A DNA stretch of 40,046 nt, from NCBI GenBank assembly GCA_043813955.1, contig JBDRKN010000004.1, forward strand, positions 1 through 40,046, written 5' to 3'. The stretch comes from JBDRKN01 sp043813955. Its GTDB lineage: Bacteria; Patescibacteriota; Patescibacteriia; Patescibacteriales; Patescibacteriaceae. The notes beneath the pieces are model-generated. The model was not told where the DNA came from. It made no database searches and saw only the letters and a program-made list of their open reading frames with translations. This document shows positions 1 through 9,853 of the stretch, piece by piece (positions within the stretch are counted from its first letter, which is position 1; every line of letters starts with the position of its first letter). The translations under genes and the position numbers were made by a program.

Positions 1-1665
<1,665 letters not shown>

Positions 1666-1785
1666 ACACTTTTGATTTCAAAAATGTGTATTGGACTTTT
1701 TGACTCTTGTTATATATTTAACTAAATATATAAATTTTCTATTTTGTTTAGACTATTTAATTGTCAAAGTTCTTGTAAATAATTT

Positions 1786-1823
1786 ACAACTAGTAATTTA
1801 CTGTACAACTAGTAATTTACTGT
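1786..1823. repeat. Tandem 19-bp direct repeat upstream of 23S
   Basis: Two adjacent identical copies of ACAACTAGTAATTTACTGT (1786-1804 and 1805-1823), with partial copies on both sides. Lying between the upstream terminator and the 23S leader, they could be a regulator site or a replication-slippage product. Confidence 0.8.
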
Positions 1824-1856
1824 ACAAACTATTAAGCTGTAAACTATTTTAGAATT

Positions 1857-1878
1857 AAAAAAACCGCTCTACAGCGGT
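1857..1878 (-). terminator. Rho-independent terminator upstream of 23S
   Basis: On the minus strand, stem ACCGCT/AGCGGT with loop GTAG, followed by a run of T. It would stop transcripts arriving from higher coordinates before the 23S leader. Confidence 0.75.
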
Positions 1879-2040
1879 CTAAAAGCAACAAAACGCAAAG
1901 CTTCTTAACCGCTTGTTTTCTTTAAACAATTTAATTGGAGTTTCTTCATATTTTAATAATAAATCAAGTATTATTATTATACATTATATAAAAAACGTGT
2001 CAAGTAATTAAGAATTATAATAATAAAGCTAAAGTTAAAT

Positions 2041-2071
2041 AAAAAATAGCCGTAAAAAACAGCTATTTTTT
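2041..2071. terminator. Terminator after the thioredoxin-fold gene
   Basis: A-rich/T-rich stem AAAAAATAGC with GCTATTTTTT around an A-rich loop, 25 bases past the stop of the gene ending at 2096. It is symmetric and could act on either strand; the minus-strand gene is the obvious user. Confidence 0.75.
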
Positions 2072-2095
2072 AAATTCGTCTATTTTTTAATAAAA

Positions 2096-3079
2096 TTAAT
2101 CGCAACTGGCATCATCTGCGCCAGTAGTAGTGGCCTCGCCAAACCCTGGAGCAGGAGTAGCACTTGAAAAATCATTACTGCATGCAGCAGGAGCTTTGCC
2201 TTCATTAAAGCTGCCACAAATCAGTTTGGCCAAGCTTGAGCTATCCCTTCCGCTTGTAACAACTTCACCGTTAACTACTAGCGTTGGAGAGCCTCCAACT
2301 CCGTATTTATCATTATCATCTTTGTAAATGTTAAATGGAGGATAGGTGTCCCATCCTTCATGGCTTTCAAAAACTTCGCTTATCTTATACTCTTCATCAA
2401 TTTTAGCTACACAAGCATTCATCTTATTCTTGTCAATGCCTGTTTCATTTAAACACCTCTCTGTATCTCCGTCTTTTAAGAAACAATTCAAATAAGGAAG
2501 TATCTTAGGCCTCTGCTCTTTTTGAATACAATATTCTTTCATCTGCTCGTCTAATTCTTTTTTAGCATGCATCGCATAATCAACAAACTTTAATTCAAAG
2601 TCAATGCTGTCATACAAGGCATTAACAACAGGTATAATTCCTTTTTCCATCTGAGTGCCATAAGGACAATGGCTCATGACAAAGAGCTCAATGTTTGGCC
2701 TGTCAGATTTTGGAGCCTGCGCGACAGGTTCGTCTGTAGTTTCGCCATCTTCTTCTTCGCCAGACATTTCAGCAATATCTAAAGCCTGGGGAAAGAATAA
2801 TTTTCCATCCTCGCTGATATAGGAATCAATTGGCTCATCATTGCCTTCAAGGCTAATCTTTAGGGCATACATACCTCCCTTGTATTTTATAATCTCATCA
2901 ACAGTAGCAGAGCTGTCGCCTTGCATTAAAATGTCATTAATAAATGTTTCAGCCCTTGTCTTGGCCTCGTCAGGAGTCATTTTGGCAGCGCCTCGATTGT
3001 TAGTCATAACAACGCCTACAACTAATAGGGCAATTATTATAACTAAAATAATAATACCTTTGTTGTTCTTTTGTAGCAT
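2096..3079 (-). CDS. Membrane-anchored thioredoxin-fold (DsbA/GILT-like) protein
   Basis: 327 residues. A hydrophobic anchor (about residues 8-26) puts the rest outside the membrane. A small N-terminal domain and an acidic linker (about 105-125) precede a thioredoxin-fold domain. Its active-site position reads SHCPYGTQ (C138), so there is one cysteine where DsbA proteins have CxxC. GGSPTLVVNG (cis-Pro about 265) is the usual loop facing the active site. Seven further cysteines (184, 199, 209, 223, 288, 300, 326) lie C-terminal and could form disulfides or act as resolving partners. The role is probably thiol-disulfide exchange on exported proteins, but with one active-site cysteine the chemistry (reductase, isomerase or binding only) is open. 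It stands alone, with terminators on both sides. Confidence 0.75.
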   Translation of the reverse strand: MLQKNNKGIIILVIIIALLVVGVVMTNNRGAAKMTPDEAKTRAETFINDILMQGDSSATVDEIIKYKGGMYALKISLEGNDEPIDSYISEDGKLFFPQALDIAEMSGEEEDGETTDEPVAQAPKSDRPNIELFVMSHCPYGTQMEKGIIPVVNALYDSIDFELKFVDYAMHAKKELDEQMKEYCIQKEQRPKILPYLNCFLKDGDTERCLNETGIDKNKMNACVAKIDEEYKISEVFESHEGWDTYPPFNIYKDDNDKYGVGGSPTLVVNGEVVTSGRDSSSLAKLICGSFNEGKAPAACSNDFSSATPAPGFGEATTTGADDASCD

Positions 3080-3116
3080 AGAATTAAGTTAATTAATTAG
3101 AATTTTTAATAATAAA

Positions 3117-3142
3117 GCATTTAATAGAAATCTATTAAATGC
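3117..3142 (-). terminator. Hairpin terminator after gyrA
   Basis: Perfect 11-bp stem GCATTTAATAG/CTATTAAATGC with a 4-base loop, followed on the minus strand by TTTATTATT. It lies about 40 bases past the gyrA stop. Confidence 0.65.
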
Positions 3143-3181
3143 CTCCTAATTTATTTTAATTTATTATTCATTATCTGTCAA

Positions 3182-6100
3182 TTACAACCATGTCACAGCA
3201 ACTATTTCGTCATTTTCATTCTTAAAGCGCATTAATTTAACGCCCTGGGTATCGCGTCCAATCCTCTTAACTGCTTTGAACGGAAGGCGGATTACCTGTC
3301 CCTGGTTGGAAATAATAATCAAATCCTTGTCTTTCATGGTTTTGGCATTAATCACAAAAGCATTGGTAATACTGCCAGTTCTAACAGTCACTTTAGCTGT
3401 CTTAATGCCAGAGCCTCCGCGTCCTTGAGGCTTGTACATGCTTAAAGGAGTGCGCTTGCCAAAACCCTTAGCCATTACACACAACACATTATAGTCACCC
3501 AGCTTCTGCTTTTTAACATTAATTATTCCCATACCTACCACTAAATCATATTTTTTTAATCTAATGCCAAAAACTCCAGCTGCATTGCGACCCATGTCTC
3601 TAACGCCAGATTCTTTAAATTGGATTGTCTGTCCCTTTGCGGTAATTAACTGAATATTATCATTTCCGCTGCTTGGCTTTGCCCAAATCAATTTATCTTC
3701 TTCTTTTAATTTAATAGCAATCAAACCAGAGCGCCTGACATTAGAAAAAGCGTCAAGCTTTACTTTTTTGACTAATCCTTTTTCTGTTGCAAAAAAGATA
3801 AATTTGAATTGCTCTAATTTTTGTAATGGCAAAATACTAGTAATCTTCTCCTGGCTTGGCAATTGTAAAAAATTAACAATAGCCTGGCCCTTTCCTGTAC
3901 GCTGAGCTTGCGGAATCTCATGAGTCTTAAGCTGGAAAACGCGCCCCTTGGTTGTAAAAAATAAAAGGTCATCATGGGTCATGGTAGCAAACATAAATTC
4001 AATAGAATCTTCTTCCTTGGTTGTTAAGCCAATCACTCCCTTGCCGCCGCGTCCCTGGACCTTAAAGGTGTCTTTTGACATGCGCTTAATATAACCATCG
4101 CGGGTCATCATTACCACAACTTCCTCGTTTGGCACCAAATCCTCCATTCCAAATTCTCTAACACCTCTTGCTATTACCTTAGTGCGCCTGTCATCTCCAT
4201 ATTTTTCAGATAACTCCTTAATTTCTTTTTTAATAATATTTAAAATTCTAGTTCTGGATTTTAAGACAGTTTCTAATTCTTTGACTAGCTTTCTCTTTTC
4301 CTTTAATTCATTCTCAATTTTCAATCTTTCTAGATTAGCTAAATTGCCAAGCTTCATTTCCACAATAGCTGTAGCCTGGATCTCTGTTAATTTAAATTTC
4401 TTTTTTAAATTAACCTTGGCAGCTTCTTTGTCTTTAGAAGCTTTGATGGTCTTAATCACAGCATCAATATTCTTTAAGGCAATCATTAGCCCCTCTAAAA
4501 CATGGGCTCTGGCTCTTGCCTTGTCTAAATCAAACTGAGTGCGCCTCTTAACCACTTCTTCTCTATGCTTAATATATTCTGTTAAAACAAATTTTAAATT
4601 TAATACCTTTGGCTGGATACCGTCAACCAATGCTAAAAGATTAACATGAAATGTTTCCTGCAGCTGAGTCTTTTGATACAAAGCATTTAAAGTTTTTTTA
4701 GGATAAGAGTCTTTTTTCAAATCAACCACAATGCGCACGCCATCTTTGTCAGATTCGTCGCGCAAATCTCTAATGCCGTCAAGTTTTTTTTCTTTAACCA
4801 AAGTAGCGATCTTTTCAACCAAAGTCGCCTTGTTAACCTGATAAGGGATTTCAGTAATAATGATTTGAAAGCTGCCGGCTTTATTTTCTGTAATCTCTGC
4901 CTTACCGCGCATTACAATACCGCACTTGCCAGTCGTGTATGCTTGCAAAATATCTTTTTTATTATAAATAACGCCTCCGGTTGGAAAATCAGGGCCTTGA
5001 ACAAACTCCATTAAATCCTCAATCTCTGCGTCAGGATTGTCAATTAAATGAACAATAGCCGCAGTTAATTCTTTTAAATTATGAGGAGGTATATTTGTAG
5101 CCATTCCAACCGCAATGCCCATGCTGCCGTTTAATAATAGGTTGGGAAGTCTGGCTGGCAATACTTTTGGCTCATACTGCGAGCCGTCAAAGTTTGGCAC
5201 AAAATCAACAGTCTTTCTTTCTATATCAATCAATAATTCCTCTGAAATTGGTGATAGCTTAGCTTCAGTATTGTGATTAACAAAGCCATTAGCAATAAAT
5301 GAATGGCAATTGCTATCTACTCGCAGTGAATAAACTATTTCTTTCTTTTTCGGCTTTTTAATAGTCTTTATTTTGTTAAAAAAGAATTTATTATTCAGAA
5401 GCCAATCAATCATTTCTTTATCTTGAGGCTTTAGTATTTTTATTAATTTTGAATAATTTTTTTCTAAATGATAATATCTATCAAAATTATTTCTTTTGAT
5501 AAAACTTTGGCTATAATTAGTCCGTAAATAATCATTTAAATAGGGAATAAAATCGGTCTTGCTCATCCGTCCATCATTAATATTTTTAATTTTCAATAAT
5601 ATCGCATTCTTTCTTGAAGAAAAGAAACCAATCTCTTTAGCGAATAAAGCAATATTTTTATGTCCAGAAATAATTAATCTATAACATCCATTTCTTTTAT
5701 CCTTATAATGCAACGAGGTAACGATGCCGAAATTCAGCAACAATGTCTTAAGCTGGTTAATTAGTTTTAAGCTTAATGAATCATAAACTAATTGGATTGA
5801 CTCTCCATTATTATTATTCCTTTTATCTTTATAGTGCATTACTGAACCATCACCTTCGAATAAACCCTTTAAGAAAAATTTAATTGATTCTTTATTGGAA
5901 AATAAAACAGAAAAAGGAATTTCTTTTTTATTAGAACGAACAGGAGACAGACCGATGTTTTTTAAAAAATTGACCGCTCTTTGGAGGTAGACGCTTAATT
6001 CACGGCAATCGCCTTTAATTTCCCGTTCGTATAATTTAATGCCTTTAAATTGAGATTCAGCTATTGTTTTTATTTGTTTGTAAAAATCCCTATCTTTATT

Positions 6101-7657
6101 ATTAAATAGTATTTGATTATTATGAAAACTGCCCTCAGACACTAAGGCACCCAACAAAAAGGCTAAATCCTTGTTCATTTTTTCTGGCAGCTTTATCTTT
6201 TTTTGTTTAGGATTTAATTTAGGCCAATATTTTTTCAAATTTATATTATTTTTGTTAAACAAAGAAAAATTTCTATTAATAATGACAAAATCATTTTTAG
6301 TAACTTCTTCTAGCAATTTCCATTTAATGTCTGGGAAGCCAAATTCATTAAGAACAAAACAAAGAACTGGATGATTATAGCTGCCTCGCAATTTATAGTC
6401 CTGTTCTGTAACTATTTCAATGATATCGTGTTTGCCTGAATTAAAAAATTTAGAGGCTTTGACCTTTTTACCCTGGTAATTTAAAACTCGTAAATTTATA
6501 CTAGCCTCTTCCTTGGTTGAAATTTCTTCTATAGGCAAAATACCCTTATCTGTAAGTACTAAAGTATCTCCAGTAACGCAATATCGAAAAGCTGCCGCAG
6601 AATCTCCGTCAAGAGAATTATGAACAAATATTCCTGACGCTAAAGCAAAATTATGAGTTCCTGCGATAGTTAAATCATAAACGTCAGCTTTCTCATCTAA
6701 GACGCGGACTGCAACTATCTTATGGTTTCTACGTATCTCTTTTAAAATAAGCTCTGGTTGATTGTTGAAATATTTTTTTAGTCCATGCGCCCATGTAGTG
6801 GCGCGCCCATAAGAATGTCGTATTCTGCCGCGACTGTTTGGATAAATCTCCTGCTCAAGATTAAATAAATCGGCTAAATGATGAGTAAATTTCCAAGTAT
6901 TATCTTTAGGCTGATAAACTTCTTCATAACCAACTAAATTTTTATCAGGGCCTGCAAACAAACGAGTATACAAAGGCATGAGTGATGCGCCAGGGTTAAG
7001 ATTTTGTGCTTCTTCATAAGAACCATCACGTAACATAAAAAGGTGATTAGGGGTGCACTTTATTTTTTCGCCACTATCTAGAATCACTTCAACTAATTCA
7101 GTATTTTTTTTGGTTAATCTAGGTGAACAAATTTCCGCGATTTTAATTTGACCTTGCTTGTTAATAGTAAAAGTGAAATTTCGTTTACCTCGCCGATGTT
7201 CATCTATTAATTGATCGAAACTAAGATTACGGCCGTCAGCTAATTTTACTTTAGTTTCCTTTGTGAAACAACCAAAATTTCCTTGACCTTTGACTAAAGG
7301 ATAGCGCATGGCAAAATCCTGGGCCATACGCACCATGGAATCATAAACAGCAGTATCTCCATGAGGATGATACTTTCCTAAAACCTCGCCAACTACAGTA
7401 GCTGACTTGCGGAATTTAGCGCTTGACTTTAATCCAACGCTCCACATTGCGTACAAAATCCTTCTGTGAACAGGCTTAAGGCCGTCGCGCACATCTGGCA
7501 AGGCGCGAGAAACAATTACGCTCATAGCGTAATCCAAATACGAGGTGCGCATTTCTTTAACAATAGGCTGTATTTCTATTGCGCCCTGGTTATTAGACTT
7601 GGCTGCCTTTGGAGCAGCCTTTTTATTAATTATTTTCTTAGTTTGTTTTTTTAACAT
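3182..7657 (-). CDS. gyrA: DNA gyrase subunit A containing two inteins
   Basis: 1491 codons. After removal of two inteins (residues 130-347 and 360-796) an 836-residue GyrA remains, normal for the family. The N-terminal part has MSVIVSRALPDVRDGLKPVHRRIL and KYHPHGD. The catalytic tyrosine is Y359 in SAAAFRY. The GyrA box reads QGRGGKG (1201-1207; E. coli has QRRGGKG), and six-bladed C-terminal repeats follow, which supports GyrA rather than ParC. With GyrB it introduces negative supercoils using ATP. Both inteins must splice to restore the segment around Y359. It is the last gene of a unit with the MBL-fold and coiled-coil membrane genes (8-base gap before its ATG). Confidence 0.97.
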   Translation of the reverse strand: MLKKQTKKIINKKAAPKAAKSNNQGAIEIQPIVKEMRTSYLDYAMSVIVSRALPDVRDGLKPVHRRILYAMWSVGLKSSAKFRKSATVVGEVLGKYHPHGDTAVYDSMVRMAQDFAMRYPLVKGQGNFGCFTKETKVKLADGRNLSFDQLIDEHRRGKRNFTFTINKQGQIKIAEICSPRLTKKNTELVEVILDSGEKIKCTPNHLFMLRDGSYEEAQNLNPGASLMPLYTRLFAGPDKNLVGYEEVYQPKDNTWKFTHHLADLFNLEQEIYPNSRGRIRHSYGRATTWAHGLKKYFNNQPELILKEIRRNHKIVAVRVLDEKADVYDLTIAGTHNFALASGIFVHNSLDGDSAAAFRYCVTGDTLVLTDKGILPIEEISTKEEASINLRVLNYQGKKVKASKFFNSGKHDIIEIVTEQDYKLRGSYNHPVLCFVLNEFGFPDIKWKLLEEVTKNDFVIINRNFSLFNKNNINLKKYWPKLNPKQKKIKLPEKMNKDLAFLLGALVSEGSFHNNQILFNNKDRDFYKQIKTIAESQFKGIKLYEREIKGDCRELSVYLQRAVNFLKNIGLSPVRSNKKEIPFSVLFSNKESIKFFLKGLFEGDGSVMHYKDKRNNNNGESIQLVYDSLSLKLINQLKTLLLNFGIVTSLHYKDKRNGCYRLIISGHKNIALFAKEIGFFSSRKNAILLKIKNINDGRMSKTDFIPYLNDYLRTNYSQSFIKRNNFDRYYHLEKNYSKLIKILKPQDKEMIDWLLNNKFFFNKIKTIKKPKKKEIVYSLRVDSNCHSFIANGFVNHNTEAKLSPISEELLIDIERKTVDFVPNFDGSQYEPKVLPARLPNLLLNGSMGIAVGMATNIPPHNLKELTAAIVHLIDNPDAEIEDLMEFVQGPDFPTGGVIYNKKDILQAYTTGKCGIVMRGKAEITENKAGSFQIIITEIPYQVNKATLVEKIATLVKEKKLDGIRDLRDESDKDGVRIVVDLKKDSYPKKTLNALYQKTQLQETFHVNLLALVDGIQPKVLNLKFVLTEYIKHREEVVKRRTQFDLDKARARAHVLEGLMIALKNIDAVIKTIKASKDKEAAKVNLKKKFKLTEIQATAIVEMKLGNLANLERLKIENELKEKRKLVKELETVLKSRTRILNIIKKEIKELSEKYGDDRRTKVIARGVREFGMEDLVPNEEVVVMMTRDGYIKRMSKDTFKVQGRGGKGVIGLTTKEEDSIEFMFATMTHDDLLFFTTKGRVFQLKTHEIPQAQRTGKGQAIVNFLQLPSQEKITSILPLQKLEQFKFIFFATEKGLVKKVKLDAFSNVRRSGLIAIKLKEEDKLIWAKPSSGNDNIQLITAKGQTIQFKESGVRDMGRNAAGVFGIRLKKYDLVVGMGIINVKKQKLGDYNVLCVMAKGFGKRTPLSMYKPQGRGGSGIKTAKVTVRTGSITNAFVINAKTMKDKDLIIISNQGQVIRLPFKAVKRIGRDTQGVKLMRFKNENDEIVAVTWL
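5270..6580 (-). mobile_element. Intein 2 of GyrA with LAGLIDADG homing endonuclease
   Basis: Residues 360-796 (437 residues), inserted directly after catalytic Y359 and before Thr797 (TEAKLSP). This is the same site as the mycobacterial GyrA inteins. Block A is CVTGDTLVLTDKG, block B GSYNHPVLC, and the end is VYSLRVDSNCHSFIANG then FVNHN, very like the M. xenopi intein from memory. Two LAGLIDADG motifs are present: LLGALVSEGS (501-510) and FLKGLFEGDGS (595-605), with acidic residues at E508 and D603 where catalysis needs them. The homing endonuclease may therefore be active. Its Lys/Asn-rich, AT-rich sequence is typical of endonuclease domains. Confidence 0.93.
6617..7270 (-). other. Intein 1 of GyrA (218 residues, no LAGLIDADG endonuclease)
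   Basis: Residues 130-347, inserted after GQGNFG and before SLDGDS of the host protein. It starts with C130 (CFTKETKVKLADG, block A), has TPNH (about 202-205, block B), and ends DLTIAGTHNFALASG then IFVHN, with Ser as the next host residue. These are the residues needed for splicing. It is longer than a minimal splicing domain but lacks LAGLIDADG motifs. Its middle (about 230-300: EEVYQP, FTHHLADLFNL, RGRIRH) looks like the opening of an HNH-type endonuclease insert whose catalytic core has been lost; that reading is inference from memory of related inteins. Confidence 0.88.
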
Positions 7658-7665
7658 ACATTTAA

Positions 7666-8154
7666 TTATTCGCTTGGAAATGGGGTTATCTCCTCCTCTT
7701 CTTGCTGAACCTCCTCGTCTTGCTGAACTCTTTCTTCTTCAAATTTCTTAGCCTCTTGCTTAATTTCTTCAATCCCTGACCTTACTTTATCCAAAGTAGT
7801 GGTTAATGCTTCCTTAGTCTGTTCAAAATCTATATCCTTAATCTCCTGGCTCGTACTCATAATAGGTCGGGTCACAATTTCATTAAATTTAAATACCCAA
7901 AAACTGACAATCACAAGCATTGCAATAATTACGCCAACCCACATTAGCATGCGCTTATTCTTGCTCTCCATATCAGCTACCTGGCGGTGAATTTTCTGAC
8001 GTCTGTCCTTAAGCACTTTTTTAATCTCCTTTTCCATTTCTTCTTCATCATCAATATCTAATATTGAATGCAAACGGTCAATTTCCTCTTTCTTAACATG
8101 CTCTTTTGTCTTTTTTTTAGGTTTATCCTCTTCAGAGGGTTTCCTCCTAGTCAT
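7666..8154 (-). CDS. Single-helix membrane protein with charged coiled-coil flanks
   Basis: 162 residues, not recognised as a named family. A very charged N-terminal region (residues 1-68, Lys/Glu rich, likely helical) precedes one membrane helix (about 70-88), then a Glu/Gln-rich C-terminal segment predicted to form a coiled coil. Its start overlaps the end of the MBL-fold gene by 8 bases, and gyrA begins 8 bases after its stop, so the three are probably co-transcribed and translationally coupled. A membrane scaffold or tether is possible, but no function can be read from the sequence. Confidence 0.75.
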   Translation of the reverse strand: MTRRKPSEEDKPKKKTKEHVKKEEIDRLHSILDIDDEEEMEKEIKKVLKDRRQKIHRQVADMESKNKRMLMWVGVIIAMLVIVSFWVFKFNEIVTRPIMSTSQEIKDIDFEQTKEALTTTLDKVRSGIEEIKQEAKKFEEERVQQDEEVQQEEEEITPFPSE

Positions 8155-8800
8155 ATTTATTTAAAATTACTAATTCCATATCTTCTGCAGGCAAATCTCT
8201 CTTACTAATCTTAAGCTTGTCTTCATATGTAGGCTGCAGGCCTATCTCTTTTGCAAATTTATCAACCTTGTCTAAATCCCATTTTAATTTTGGATCGCCA
8301 TAATGCATTGGTATTACAATACGGGGTTCAATCTGATTAATTACACTGACTGCCTTTTTTGCATCTATGGTGTACTTGCCTCCAACTGGAATTAACAAAA
8401 TATCTGTGCCTTCAAGCTTTTCAAGCTGTTTTGTTTCTAAAGCACAGCCCAAATCTCCTAAATGAGCCACAGAAATTCCATCAATATCAATTCTAAACAT
8501 TACAATATTACCGCGCTCATTGCCCTGTTTGTCATCATGATATGCATCAATACCTTCTACAAAAACTCCTTTGTTTTCATATTCACCAGCTCTGTTAATT
8601 ACAAAAGCATCTCCTTTTATTGCTTTTACATAATTATGATCCTTATGATCATGGCTGACAGTTACAATATCAGCATCAATTTTAGGCATTTTAAAGCCAG
8701 TCATATTAGGATCAAATGGATCTGTTACTACAATAACGCCGTCAGGGCCTACCTTGTCCTGCAGTTTAAAACATGAATGTCCTATATAGGTAATATACAT
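8147..8800 (-). CDS. MBL-fold metal-dependent hydrolase (UPF0173-like)
   Basis: 217 residues. The metallo-beta-lactamase signature HDHKDH (residues 50-55, HxHxDH) follows IGHSCFKL, and later HLGDLG and IPMHYGD supply further metal ligands. Length and layout match small cytoplasmic UPF0173-type hydrolases, whose natural substrate is unknown. No RNase beta-CASP domain is present. It is the first gene of a probable operon with the membrane protein and gyrA. A strong promoter at 8847-8875 and a hairpin at the predicted transcript 5' end lie upstream. Confidence 0.88.
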   Translation of the reverse strand: MYITYIGHSCFKLQDKVGPDGVIVVTDPFDPNMTGFKMPKIDADIVTVSHDHKDHNYVKAIKGDAFVINRAGEYENKGVFVEGIDAYHDDKQGNERGNIVMFRIDIDGISVAHLGDLGCALETKQLEKLEGTDILLIPVGGKYTIDAKKAVSVINQIEPRIVIPMHYGDPKLKWDLDKVDKFAKEIGLQPTYEDKLKISKRDLPAEDMELVILNKYD

Positions 8801-8824
8801 AAATTTGATACATTAAAACACGAC

Positions 8825-8875
8825 AGTGGCGCTTGCCACTATAGTAAGTATAGTCTAAAAAATAGGTTGTGTCAA
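8825..8875 (-). promoter_or_regulatory. Promoter and 5'-end hairpin of the MBL-membrane protein-gyrA unit
   Basis: On the minus strand, TTGACA (8870-8875) and TATACT (8847-8852) are 17 bases apart, a near-consensus sigma-70 promoter. The predicted start is near 8840, exactly where a perfect 6-bp hairpin AGTGGC-AAGC-GCCACT (8825-8840) begins. A hairpin at the extreme 5' end often slows RNA decay. Confidence 0.75.
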
Positions 8876-8880
8876 TTAAA

Positions 8881-8912
8881 AAAGCAGGTCTATTTTACAA
8901 TATTCCTGCTTT
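8881..8912 (-). terminator. Terminator of the 129-residue gene
   Basis: Stem AAAGCAGG/CCTGCTTT with a 16-base loop, followed on the minus strand by a T run; 10 bases past the stop at 8922. Confidence 0.8.
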
Positions 8913-8921
8913 CTTTTCATG

Positions 8922-9311
8922 TTATTTACATGTGCTTTTTGATTTTAAAAAACTTATTATAGCCTCAGCTAAGTCCTTAGTATTTACGAATTTGTCTACG
9001 CCTTGATACAAACAAAATTTTTTATTAAGCTCGTTTTCTGAAAAAGCTATCACATTCGAAGCTGATTTAAATGTTTTGATTTCATTAATCATATCATGAA
9101 ATAAAAGAGCTTTATCAGCGCAATCGCCTTCAAGACACACTAAATCAATAATCCCATTGTTTGCTTTAAGAATTTCGCTGCATTCCAAATAGCTATTGGC
9201 CGTAAGGATTTTGATTCCCTTAATTTCTTTTTTTATCTTTGCTATATCTATATCAAAAAAAAGACGATTAGATTTCATACAGATAAATAAAACACATTGT
9301 GAATTATTCAT
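8922..9311 (-). CDS. Degenerate receiver-like small protein
   Basis: 129 residues. Predicted alternating strands and helices, with NGIIDLVCLEGD in the place where response-regulator receivers have the phospho-acceptor loop, then ASNVIAFS and VDKFVNTKDL like the later strands of a receiver. The usual acidic pocket and lysine pattern is incomplete, so phosphorylation is doubtful. There is no output domain. The start is set by a GGAG seven bases upstream of the ATG. It is alone, with its own terminator. The receiver assignment is tentative. Confidence 0.55.
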   Translation of the reverse strand: MNNSQCVLFICMKSNRLFFDIDIAKIKKEIKGIKILTANSYLECSEILKANNGIIDLVCLEGDCADKALLFHDMINEIKTFKSASNVIAFSENELNKKFCLYQGVDKFVNTKDLAEAIISFLKSKSTCK

Positions 9312-9372
9312 AATAGCTCCTGTTAAAGTACAACAAACAAATTAATTTGAATGTTTTAATATACAGTTTTTT

Positions 9373-9852
9373 CTATAACCTGTCAAGGTTAGAATTAGCT
9401 GCGCAAATAGCTATGGCCAAAGCATCTGCAGCATCATCTGGCTTAGGAATGTCCTCTAATTTTAATAATATCTTAACCATTTTCTGAACCTGCATTTTCC
9501 CAGCTCCGCCATATGCAGCAACAGCCTGTTTTACTTGAAGAGGCGTAAATTCTGTTGTAGGAACCTTCTGCTGTTCGCAGGTTAATAATATAACTCCTCT
9601 GGCCTGGCCGACAATTAAGGCAGTCTTAACATTTTTGCAAAAAAATAATTGCTCAATAGCAATTAAATCAGGTTTGTGTTTTTTAATTATTTTTTTAAGC
9701 TCTTTGTTAATAGAATCCAGACGTTTTCCCATATCTGTTTTGGCAGGAGTTTTTATTGAACCATAATCAATATTAATTAATTCATTGCCCTGTTTTTCAA
9801 TTACCCCATATCCAGTATCAGCAATGCCTGGATCAATACCTAAAATAATCAT
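9373..9852 (-). CDS. ruvC: Holliday junction resolvase RuvC
   Basis: 159 residues, normal length. It cuts Holliday junctions symmetrically during recombination, together with RuvAB. The fold's four acidic residues are visible: D7 in ILGIDPG, E67 in AIEQLFF, and D140/D143 in PKPDDAADALA. The start lies 2 bases after the yebC stop. The order lgt-yebC-ruvC on the minus strand forms a tight run. ruvA and ruvB are not in the window. Confidence 0.95.
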   Translation of the reverse strand: MIILGIDPGIADTGYGVIEKQGNELINIDYGSIKTPAKTDMGKRLDSINKELKKIIKKHKPDLIAIEQLFFCKNVKTALIVGQARGVILLTCEQQKVPTTEFTPLQVKQAVAAYGGAGKMQVQKMVKILLKLEDIPKPDDAADALAIAICAANSNLDRL

Positions 9853-9853
9853 A

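Larger units (their letters stand above)
1666..2095 (-). promoter_or_regulatory. 23S rRNA leader region without a 16S gene
   Basis: This 430-base stretch holds no gene. On the minus strand it has a terminator (1857-1878), a tandem 19-bp repeat (1786-1823), then CTTTGACAATTAAATAG (around 1755-1770), which resembles the leader or spacer found before 23S genes. TTGACA in that motif has only a weak -10 (AAATAG) 17 bases on. A hairpin of the type ACACTTTTGA...AAAAATGTGT lies just before the 23S 5' end and may be a processing stem. The 23S gene therefore seems to have its own leader here. Confidence 0.5.
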
